Below are positions 22,551 through 34,585 of a stretch of DNA of 64,000 bases, one piece after another. The position numbers were made by a program, and so were the translations under genes. Location: the NCBI GenBank assembly GCA_037893245.1, contig JBAIAA010000117.1, positions 186,001 through 250,000 of the forward strand, in the 5' to 3' direction. How positions within the stretch are numbered: position 1 is the first letter of the stretch; each line of letters opens with the position of its first letter. Source of the stretch: Crossaster papposus (taxonomy: Eukaryota > Echinodermata > Asteroidea > Velatida > Solasteridae). The notes below the pieces were generated by a model, which was not told where the DNA came from, made no database searches, and saw only the letters and a program-made list of their open reading frames with translations.

Positions 22551-25378
22551 AAATGGTCTATAGAGCTCATTTAGCCTAACAAACACTTTTCGGTTTTTTT
22601 CACCGCCAGAACACCAAATGGACATCCAACGCTCCCAAATGTTGTATAGTGCTCAATGAGCCTAACAAACACTTTTCGGGTTTTTTCACCGTCAGAACAC
22701 AAAATAGACTTCCAACGCTCCCAAATGGTCTATAGAGCTCATTTAGCCTAACAAACACTTTTCGGGTTTTGTTCACAATCAGAACACGAAATGGACTTCC
22801 AATACTCCCAAATGGTCGATAGCGCTCAATAAGCGTAACAAACACTTTTCGGTTTTTCTCACCGTCAGAACACCAAATGGATTTCCAACGCTCCCAAATG
22901 GTCTATAGCGCTCATTTAGCCTAACAAACACTTTTCGGTTTTTTTTCACCGTCAGAACACCAAATGTACTTCCAACACTCCCAAACGGTCTATAGGCCTC
23001 AATGAGCCTAACAAACACTTTTCGGTTTTTTTTCACCATCAGAACACGAAATGGACTTCCAATACTCCCAAATGGTCTATAGAGCTCATTGAGCCTAACA
23101 AACACTTTTCGGTTTTTTTCACCATCAGAACACGAAATGGACTTCCAATACTCCCAAATGGTCGATAGCGCTCAATAAGCGTAACAAACACTTTTCGGTT
23201 TTTCTCACCGTCAGAACACCAAATGGACATCCAACGCTCCCAAATGTTCTATAATGCTCAATGAGCCTAACAAACACTTTTCGGGTTTTGTTCACCATCA
23301 GCTCTAGGCCTCAATGAGCCTAACAAACACTTTTCGGTTTTTTTCACCCTCAGAACACAAAATTGACTTCCAACACTCCCAAATGGTCTATAGGCCTCAA
23401 TGAGCCTAACAAACACTTTTCGGGTTTTCTTCACCGTCAAAACACGAAATGGACTTTCAACACTCCCAAATGGTCTATAGCGCTCAATAAGCCTAACAAA
23501 CACTTTTCGGGTTTTTCCACCTTCAGAACACAAAATAGACTTCCAACGCTCACAAATGGTCTATAGGCCTCAATGAGCCTAACAAACACTTTTCGGGTTT
23601 TTTCACCGTCAGAACACAAAATAGACTTCCAACGCTCCCAAATGGTCTATAGAGCTCATTTAGCCTAACAAACACTTTTCGGTTTTTTTCACCGCCAGAA
23701 CACCAAATGGACATCCAACGCTCCCAAATGTTGTATAGTGCTCAATGAGCCTAACAAACACTTTTCGGGTTTTGTTCACCATCAGCTATAGGCCTCAATG
23801 AGCCTAACAAACACTTTTCGGGTTTTTTCACCCTCAGAACACAAAATTGACTTCCAACACTCCCAAATGGTCTATAGGCCTCAATGAGCCTAACAAACAC
23901 TTTTCGGGTTTTCTTCACCGTCAAAACACGAAATGGACTTTCAACACTCCCAAATGGTCTATAGCGCTCAATAAGCCTAACAAACACTTTTCGGGTTTTT
24001 CCACCTTCAGAACACAAAATAGACTTCCAACGCTCACAAATGGTCTATAGGCCTCAATGAGCCTAACAAACACTTTTCGGGTTTTTTCACCGTCAGAACA
24101 CAAAATAGACTTCCAACGCTCCCAAATGGTCTATAGAGCTCATTTAGCCTAACAAACACTTTTCGGTTTTTTTCACCGCCAGAACACCAAATGGACATCC
24201 AACGCTCCCAAATGTTGTATAGTGCTCAATGAGCCTAACAAACACTTTTCGGGTTTTTTCACCGTCAGAACACAAAATAGACTTCCAACGCTCCTAAATG
24301 GTCTATAGAGCTCATTTAGCCTAACAAACACTTTTCGGGTTTTGTTCACCATCAGAACACGAAATGGACTTCCAACGCTCCCAAATGGTAGCGCTCAATG
24401 AGCCTAAGAAACACTTTTCGGGTTTTTTCACCATCAGCTATAGGCCTCAATGAGCCTAACAAACACTTTTCGGGTTTTTTCACCGTCAGAACACAAAATA
24501 GACTTCCAACGCTCTCAAATGGTCTATAGAGCTCATTTAGCCTAACAAACACTTTTCGGTTTTTTTCACCGCCAGAACACCAAATGGACATCCAACGCTC
24601 CCAAATGTTGTATAGTGCTCAATGAGCCTAACAAACACTTTTCGGGTTTTTTCACCGTCAGAACACAAAATAGACTTCCAACGCTCCCAAATGGTCTATA
24701 GAGCTCATTTAGCCTAACAAACACTTTTCGGGTTTTGTTCACCATCAGAACACGAAATGGACTTCCAATACTCCCAAATGGTCGATAGCGCTCAATAAGC
24801 GTAACAAACACTTTTCGGTTTTTCTCACCGTCAGAACACCAAATGGACATCCAACGCTCCCAAATGTTCTATAGTGCTCAATGAGCCTAACAAACACTTT
24901 TCGGGTTTTGTTCACCATCAGCTATAGGCCTCAATGAGCCTAACAAACACTTTTCGGGTTTTTTCACCGTCAGAACACAAAATTGACTTCCAACACTCCC
25001 AAATGGTCTATAGGCCTCAATGAGCCTAACAAACACTTTTCGGGTTTTCTTCACCGTCAAAACACGAAATGGACTTTCAACACTCCCAAATGGTCTATAG
25101 CGCTCAATAAGCCTAACAAACACTTTTCGAGTTTTTCCACCTTCAGAACACAAAATAGACTTCCAACGCTCACAAATGGTCTATAGGCCTCAATGAGCCT
25201 AACAAACACTTTTCGGGTTTTTTTCACCGTCAGAACACAAAATAGACTTCCAACGCTCCCAAATGGTCTATAGAGCTCATTTAGCCTAACAAACACTTTT
25301 CGGTTTTTTTCACCGCCAGAACACCAAATGGACATCCAACGCTCCCAAATGTTGTATAGTGCTCAATGAGCCTAACAA
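22551..25378 (+). repeat. 2.8 kb block, copy of 10.39-13.22 kb
   Basis: The offset is 12158 bp. The block includes the 484-bp tandem pair (23266-24233) and the 1136-bp-type start I-E at 24320 with CCTAAGAAAC. A private change near 23304 reads CAGCTCTAGG. The match ends in a B unit near 25380. Confidence 0.85.
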
Positions 25379-27664
25379 ACACTTTTCGGTTTTTTTCACC
25401 GTCAGAACACAAAATAGACTTCCAACGCTCTCAAATGGTCTATAGAGCTCATTTAGCCTAACAAACACTTTTCGGTTTTTTTCACCGCCAGAACACCAAA
25501 TGGACATCCAACGCTCCCAAATGTTGTATAGTGCTCAATGAGCCTAACAAACACTTTTCGGGTTTTTTCACCGTCAGAACACAAAATAGACTTCCAACGC
25601 TCCCAAATGGTCTATAGAGCTCATTTAGCCTAACAAACACTTTTCGGGTTTTGTTCACCATCAGAACACGAAATGGACTTCCAATACTCCCAAATGGTCG
25701 ATAGCGCTCAATAAGCGTAACAAACACTTTTCGGTTTTTCTCACCGTCAGAACACCAAATGGACATCCAACGCTCCCAAATGTTCTATAGTGCTCAATGA
25801 GCCTAACAAACACTTTTCGGGTTTTGTTCACCATCAGCTATAGGCCTCAATGAGCCTAACAAACACTTTTCGGGTTTTTTCACCGTCAGAACACAAAATT
25901 GACTTCCAACACTCCCAAATGGTCTATAGGCCTCAATGAGCCTAACAAACACTTTTCGGGTTTTCTTCACCGTCAAAACACGAAATGGACTTTCAACACT
26001 CCCAAATGGTCTATAGCGCTCAATAAGCCTAACAAACACTTTTCGAGTTTTTCCACCTTCAGAACACAAAATAGACTTCCAACGCTCCCAAATGGTCTAT
26101 AGGCCTCAATGAGCCTAACAAACACTTTTCGGGTTTTTTCACCGTCAGAACACAAAATAGACTTCCAACGCTCCCAAATGGTCTATAGAGCTCATTTAGC
26201 CTAACAAACACTTTTCGGGTTTTTTCACCGCCAGAACACCAAATGGACATCCAACGCTCCCAAATGTTGTATAGTGCTCAATGAGCCTAACAAACACTTT
26301 TCGGGTTTTTTCACCGTCAGAACACAAAATAGACTTCCAAAGCTCCCAAATGGTCTATAGAGCTCATTTAGCCTAACAAACACTTTTCGGGTTTTGTTCA
26401 CCATCAGAACACGAAATGGACTTCCAACGCTCCCAAATGGTCTATAGCGCTCAATGAGCCTAACAAACACTTTTTGGTTTTTTTCATCGTCAGAACACAA
26501 AATAGACTTCCAACGCTCCCAAATGGTCTATAGAGCTCATTTAGCCTAACAAACACTTTTCGGTTTTTTTCACCGCCAGAACACCAAATGGACATCCAAC
26601 GCTCCCAAATGTTGTATAGTGCTCAATGAGCCTAACAAACACTTTTCGGGTTTTTTCACCGTCAGAACACAAAATAGACTTCCAACGCTCCCAAATGGTC
26701 TATAGAGCTCATTTAGCCTAACAAACACTTTTCGGGTTTTGTTCACCATCAGAACACGAAATGGACTTCCAATACTCCCAAATGGTCGATAGCGCTCAAT
26801 AAGCGTAACAAACACTTTTCGGTTTTTCTCACCGTCAGAACACCAAATGGACATCCAACGCTCCCAAATGTTCTATAGTGCTCAATGAGCCTAACAAACA
26901 CTTTTCGGTTTTTTTCACCGTCAGAACACAAAATTGACTTCCAACACTCCCAAATGGTCTATAGGCCTCAATGAGCCTAACAAACACTTTTCGGGTTTTC
27001 TTCACCGTCAAAACACGAAATGGACTTTCAACACTCCCAAATGGTCTATAGCGCTCAATAAGCCTAACAAACACTTTTCGAGTTTTTCCACCTTCAGAAC
27101 ACAAAATAGACTTCCAACGCTCCCAAATGGTCTATAGGCCTCAATGAGCCTAACAAACACTTTTCGGGTTTTTTCACCGTCAGAACACAAAATAGACTTC
27201 CAACGCTCCCAAATGGTCTATAGAGCTCATTTAGCCTAACAAACACTTTTCGGTTTTTTTCACCGCCAGAACACCAAATGGACATCCAACGCTCCCAAAT
27301 GTTGTATAGTGCTCAATGAGCCTAACAAACACTTTTCGGGTTTTTTCACCGTCAGAACACAAAATAGACTTCCAAAGCTCCCAAATGGTCTATAGAGCTC
27401 ATTTAGCCTAACAAACACTTTTCGGGTTTTGTTCACCATCAGAACACGAAATGGACTTCCAACGCTCCCAAATGGTCTATAGCGCTCAATGAGCCTAACA
27501 AACACTTTTTGGGTTTTTTCACCGTCAGAACACAAAATAGACTTCCAACGCTCCCAAATGGTCTATAGAGCTCATTTAGCCTAACAAACACTTTTCGGTT
27601 TTTTTCACCGCCAGAACACCAAATGGACATCCAACGCTCCCAAATGTTGTATAGTGCTCAATGA
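25379..27664 (+). repeat. 2.3 kb block, copy of 15.6-17.9 kb
   Basis: The offset is 9767 bp. The B with CTCTCAAATGG, the J-K pair with CATCGTCAG and the D-F join without E are all conserved. An extra A-B dimer step of 172 bp lies at 25285-25456. The match ends near 27665, where CACCATCAG of an O-like unit replaces the expected B. Confidence 0.84.
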
Positions 27665-29400
27665 GCCTAACAAACACTTTTCGGGTTTTTTCACCATCAG
27701 AACACGAAATGGACTTCCAATACTCCCAAATGGTCTATAGAGCTCATTGAGCCTAACAAACACTTTTCGGTTTTTTTCACCATCAGAACACGAAATGGAC
27801 TTCCAATACTCCCAAATGGTCGATAGCGCTCAATAAGCGTAACAAACACTTTTCGGTTTTTCTCACCGTCAGAACACCAAATGGACATCCAACGCTCCCA
27901 AATGTTCTATAATGCTCAATGAGCCTAACAAACACTTTTCGGTTTTTGTTCACCATCAGCTATAGGCCTCAATGAGCCTAACAAACACTTTTCGGGTTTT
28001 TTCACCATCAGAACACAAAATTGACTTCCAACACTCCCAAATGGTCTATAGGCCTCAATGAGCCTAACAAACACTTTTCGGGTTTTCTTCACCGTCAAAA
28101 CACGAAATGGACTTCCAATACTCCCAAATGGTCGATAGCGCTCAATAAGCGTAACAAACACTTTTCGGTTTTTCTCACCGTCAGAACACCAAATGGACAT
28201 CCAACGCTCCCAAATGTTCTATAGTGCTCAATGAGCCTAACAAACACTTTTCGGGTTTTGTTCACCATCAGCTATAGGCCTCAATGAGCCTAACAAACAC
28301 TTTTCGGGTTTTTTCACCATCAGAACACAAAATTGACTTCCAACACTCCCAAATGGTCTATAGGCCTCAATGAGCCTAACAAACACTTTTCGGGTTTTCT
28401 TCACCGTCAAAACACGAAATGGACTTTCAACACTCCCAAATGGTCTATAGCGCTCAATAAGCCTAACAAACACTTTTCGAGTTTTTCCACCTTCAGAACA
28501 CAAAATAGACTTCCAACGCTCCCAAATGGTCTATAGGCCTCAATGAGCCTAACAAACACTTTTCGGGTTTTTTCACCGTCAGAACACAAAATAGACTTCC
28601 AACGCTCCCAAATGGTCTATAGAGCTCATTTAGCCTAACAAACACTTTTCGGTTTTTTTCACCGCCAGAACACCAAATGGACATCCAACGCTCCCAAATG
28701 TTGTATAGTGCTCAATGAGCCTAACAAACACTTTTCGGGTTTTTTCACCGTCAGAACACAAAATAGACTTCCAAAGCTCCCAAATGGTCTATAGAGCTCA
28801 TTTAGCCTAACAAACACTTTTCGGGTTTTGTTCACCATCAGAACACGAAATGGACTTCCAACGCTCCCAAATGGTCTATAGCGCTCAATGAGCCTAACAA
28901 ACACTTTTTGGGTTTTTTCACCGTCAGAACACAAAATAGACTTCCAACGCTCCCAAATGGTCTATAGAGCTCATTTAGCCTAACAAACACTTTTCGGTTT
29001 TTTTCACCGCCAGAACACCAAATGGACATCCAACGCTCCCAAATGTTGTATAGTGCTCAATGAGCCTAACAAACACTTTTCGGGTTTTTTCACCATCAGA
29101 ACACGAAATGGACTTCCAATACTCCCAAATGGTCTATAGAGCTCATTGAGCCTAACAAACACTTTTCGGTTTTTTTCACCATCAGAACACGAAATGGACT
29201 TCCAATACTCCCAAATGGTCGATAGCGCTCAATAAGCGTAACAAACACTTTTCGGTTTTTCTCACCGTCAGAACACCAAATGGACATCCAACGCTCCCAA
29301 ATGTTCTATAATGCTCAATGAGCCTAACAAACACTTTTCGGTTTTTGTTCACCATCAGCTATAGGCCTCAATGAGCCTAACAAACACTTTTCGGGTTTTT
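27665..29400 (+). repeat. 1399-bp tandem repeat, partial second round
   Basis: From about 26.93 kb the order recurs 1399 bp further on, up to about 29.40 kb. Shared features are O-C-D' without M or N, then an E with CGGTTTTTGTTCACC near 27940 and 29340. The first round contains the G/C hybrid 28063-28149. Confidence 0.8.
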
Positions 29401-32400
29401 TCACCCTCAGAACACAAAATAGACTTCCAACGCTCACAAATGGTCTATAGGCCTCAATGAGCCTAACAAACACTTTTCGGGTTTTTTCACCGTCAGAACA
29501 CAAAATAGACTTCCAACGCTCCCAAATGGTCTATAGAGCTCATTTAAGCCTAACAAACACTTTTCGGTTTTTTTCACCGCCAGAACACCAAATGGACATC
29601 CAACGCTCCCAAATGTTGTATAGTGCTCAATGAGCCTAACAAACACTTTTCGGGTTTTTTCACCGTCAGAACACAAAATAGACTTCCAACGCTCCTAAAT
29701 GGTCTATAGAGCTCATTTAGCCTAACAAACACTTTTCGGGTTTTGTTCACCATCAGAACACGAAATGGACTTCCAATACTCCCAAATGGTCGATAGCGCT
29801 CAATAAGCGTAACAAACACTTTTCGGTTTTTCTCACCGTCAGAACACCAAATGGACATCCAACGCTCCCAAATGTTCTATAGTGCTCAATGAGCCTAACA
29901 AACACTTTTCGGTTTTTTTCACCGTCAGAACACAAAATTGACTTCCAACACTCCCAAATGGTCTATAGGCCTCAATGAGCCTAACAAACACTTTTCGGGT
30001 TTTCTTCACCGTCAAAACACGAAATGGACTTTCAACACTCCCAAATGGTCTATAGCGCTCAATAAGCCTAACAAACACTTTTCGGGTTTTTCCACCTTCA
30101 GAACACAAAATAGACTTCCAACGCTCCCAAATGGTCTATAGGCCTCAATGAGCCTAACAAACACTTTTCGGGTTTTTTCACCGTCAGAACACAAAATAGA
30201 CTTCCAACGCTCCCAAATGGTCTATAGAGCTCATTTAGCCTAACAAACACTTTTCGGTTTTTTTCACCGCCAGAACACCAAATGGACATCCAACGCTCCC
30301 AAATGTTGTATAGTGCTCAATGAGCCTAACAAACACTTTTCGGGTTTTTTCACCGTCAGAACACAAAATAGACTTCCAAAGCTCCCAAATGGTCTATAGA
30401 GCTCATTTAGCCTAACAAACACTTTTCGGGTTTTGTTCACCATCAGAACACGAAATGGACTTCCAATACTCCCAAATGGTCGATAGCGCTCAATAAGCGT
30501 AACAAACACTTTTCGGTTTTTCTCACCGTCAGAACACCAAATGGACTTCCAACGCTCCCAAATGGTCTATAGCGCTCATTTAGCCTAACAAACACTTTTC
30601 GGTTTTTTTTCACCGTCAGAACACCAAATGGACTTCCAACACTCCCAAACGGTCTATAGGCCTCAATGAGCCTAACAAACACTTTTCAAGTTTTTTCACC
30701 GTCAGAACACAAAATAGACTTCCAACGCTCCCAAATGGTCTATAGAGCTCATTTAGCCTAACAAACCCTTTTCGGGTTTTTTTCACCATCAGAACACGAA
30801 ATGGACTTCAAAATACTCCCAAATGGTCTATAGAGCTCATTGAGCCTAACAAACACTTTTCGGTTTTTTTCACCATCAGAACACGAAATGGACTTCCAAT
30901 ACTCCCAAATGGTCGATAGCGCTCAATAAGCGTAACAAACACTTTTCGGTTTTTCTCACCGTCAGAACACCAAATGGACATCCAACGCTCCCAAATGTTC
31001 TATAATGCTCAATGAGCCTAACAAACACTTTTCGGTTTTTGTTCACCATCAGCTATAGGCCTCAATGAGCCTAACAAACACTTTTCGGGTTTTTTCACCC
31101 TCAGAACACAAAATTGACTTCCAACACTCCCAAATGGTCTATAGGCCTCAATGAGCCTAACAAACACTTTTCGGGTTTTCTTCACCGTCAAAACACGAAA
31201 TGGACTTTCAACACTCCCAAATGGTCTATAGCGCTCAATAAGCCTAACAAACACTTTTCGGGTTTTTCCACCTTCAGAACACAAAATAGACTTCCAACGC
31301 TCACAAATGGTCTATAGGCCTCAATGAGCCTAACAAACACTTTTCGGGGTTTTTCACCGTCAGAACACAAAATAGACTTCCAACGCTCCCAAATGGTCTA
31401 TAGAGCTCATTTAAGCCTAACAAACACTTTTCGGTTTTTTTCACCGCCAGAACACCAAATGGACATCCAACGCTCCCAAATGTTGTATAGTGCTCAATGA
31501 GCCTAACAAACACTTTTCGGGTTTTTTCACCGTCAGAACACAAAATAGACTTCCAACGCTCCTAAATGGTCTATAGAGCTCATTTAGCCTAACAAACACT
31601 TTTCGGGTTTTGTTCACCATCAGAACACGAAATGGACTTCCAACGCTCCCAAATGGTAGCGCTCAATGAGCCTAACAAACAGTTTTCGGGTTTTTTCACT
31701 ATCAGCTATAGGCCTCAATGAGCCTAACAAACACTTTTCGGGTTTTTTCACCGTCAGAACACCAAATGGACATCCAACGCTCCCAAATGTTCTATAATGC
31801 TCAATGAGCCTAAAAAACACTTTTCGGTTTTTGTTCACCATCAGCTATAGGCCTCAATGAGCCTAACAAACACTTTTCGGGTTTTTTCACCCTCAGAACA
31901 CAAAATTAACTTCCAACACTCCCAAATGGTCTATAGGCCTCAATGAGCCTAACAAACACTTTTCGGGTTTTCTTCACCGTCAAAACACGAAATGGACTTT
32001 CAACACTCCCAAATGGTCTATAGCGCTCAATAAGCCTAACAAACACTTTTCGGGTTTTTCCACCTTCAGAACACAAAATAGACTTCCAACGCTCACAAAT
32101 GGTCTATAGGCCTCAATGAGCCTAACAAACACTTTTCGGTTTTTTCACCGTCAGAACACAAAATAGACTTCCAACGCTCCCAAATGGTCTATAGAGCTCA
32201 TTTAAGCCTAACAAACACTTTTCGGTTTTTTTCACCGCCAGAACACCAAATGGACATCCAACGCTCCCAAATGTTGTATAGTGCTCAATGAGCCTAACAA
32301 ACACTTTTCGGGTTTTTTCACCGTCAGAACACAAAATAGACTTCCAACGCTCCTAAATGGTCTATAGAGCTCATTTAGCCTAACAAACACTTTTCGGGTT

Positions 32401-34585
32401 TTGTTCACCATCAGAACACGAAATGGACTTCCTATACTCCCAAATGGTCGATAGCGCTCAATAAGCGTAACAAACACTTTTCGGTTTTTCTCACCGTCAG
32501 AACACCAAATGGACATCCAACGCTCCCAAATGTTCTATAGTGCTCAATGAGCCTAACAAACACTTTTCGGTTTTTTTCACCGTCAGAACACAAAATTGAC
32601 TTCCAACACTCCAAATGGTCTATAGGCCTCAATGAGCCTAACAAACACTTTTCGGGTTTTCTTCACCGTCAAAACACGAAATGGACTTTCAACACTCCCA
32701 AATGGTCTATAGCGCTCAATAAGCCTAACAAACACTTTTCGGGTTTTTCCACCTTCAGAACACAAAATAGACTTCCAACGCTCCCAAATGGTCTATAGGC
32801 CTCAATGAGCCTAACAAACACTTTTCGGTTTTTTCACCGTCAGAACACAAAATAGACTTCCAACGCTCCCAAATGGTCTATAGAGCTCATTTAGCCTAAC
32901 AAACACTTTTCGGTTTTTTTCACCGCCAGAACACCAAATGGACATCCAACGCTCCCAAATGTTGTATAGTGCTCAATGAGCCTAACAAACACTTTTCGGT
33001 TTTTTTTCACCGTCAGAACACAAAATAGACTTCCAAAGCTCCCAAATGGTCTATAGAGCTCATTTAGCCTAACAAACACTTTTCGGGTTTTGTTCACCAT
33101 CAGAACACGAAATGGACTTCCAACGCTCCCAAATGGTCTATAGCGCTCAATGAGCCTAACAAACACTTTTTGGGTTTTTTCACCGTCAGAACACAAAATA
33201 GACTTCCAACGCTCCCAAATGGTCTATAGAGCTCATTTAGCCTAACAAACACTTTTCGGTTTTTTTCACCGCCAGAACACCAAATGGACATCCAACGCTC
33301 CCAAATGTTGTATAGTGCTCAATGAGCCTAACAAACACTTTTCGGGTTTTTTCACCGTCAGAACACAAAATAGACTTCCAACGCTCCCAAATGGTCTATA
33401 GAGCTCATTTAGCCTAACAAACACTTTTCGGGTTTTGTTCACCATCAGAACACGAAATGACTTCCAATACTCCCAAATGGTCGATAGCGCTCAATAAGCG
33501 TAACAAACACTTTTCGGTTTTTCTCACCGTCAGAACACCAAATGGACTTCCAACGCTCCCAAATGGTCTATAGCGCTCATTTAGCCTAACAAACACTTTT
33601 CGGTTTTTTTTCACCGTCAGAACACCAATGGACTTCCAACACTCCCAAACGGTCTATAGGCCTCAATGAGCCTAACAAACACTTTTCAAGTTTTTTCACC
33701 GTCAGAACACAAAATAGACTTCCAACGCTCCCAAATGGTCTATAGAGCTCATTTAGCCTAACAAACCCTTTTCGGGTTTTTTTCACCATCAGAACACGAA
33801 ATGGACTTCCAATACTCCCAAATGGTCTATAGAGCTCATTGAGCCTAACAAACACTTTTCGGTTTTTTCACCATCAGAACACGAAATGGACTTCCAATAC
33901 TCCCAAATGGTCGATAGCGCTCAATAAGCGTAACAAACACTTTTCGGTTTTTCTCACCGTCAGAACACCAAATGGACATCCAACGCTCCCAAATGTTCTA
34001 TAATGCTCAATGAGCCTAACAAACACTTTTCGGTTTTTGTTCACCATCAGCTATAGGCCTCAATGAGCCTAACAAACACTTTTCGGGTTTTTTCACCCTC
34101 AGAACACAAAATTGACTTCCAACACTCCCAAATGGTCTATAGGCCTCAATGAGCCTAACAAACACTTTTCGGGTTTTCTTCACCGTCAAAACACGAAATG
34201 GACTTTCAACACTCCCAAATGGTCTATAGCGCTCAATAAGCCTAACAAACACTTTTCGGGTTTTTCCACCTTCAGAACACAAAATAGACTTCCAACGCTC
34301 ACAAATGGTCTATAGGCCTCAATGAGCCTAACAAACACTTTTCGGGTTTTTTCACCGTCAGAACACAAAATAGACTTCCAACGCTCCCAAATGGTCTATA
34401 GAGCTCATTTAAGCCTAACAAACACTTTTCGGTTTTTTTCACCGCCAGAACACCAAATGGACATCCAACGCTCCCAAATGTTGTATAGTGCTCAATGAGC
34501 CTAACAAACACTTTTCGGGTTTTTTCACCGTCAGAACACAAAATAGACTTCCAACGCTCCTAAATGGTCTATAGAGCTCATTTAG
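29401..34585 (+). repeat. Mosaic long-HOR segment rich in private indels
   Basis: The segment contains pieces of the 32-unit HOR in altered order. It holds the first copies of the CATTTAAG insertion mark (near 29545, 31411, 32203, 34410) and of the AAACAGTTTTCGG / CACTATCAG marks (near 31680). Between 30.8 and 33.9 kb there are several one-base losses or gains not seen in other copies. Only satellite is present; no unique sequence. Confidence 0.8.
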
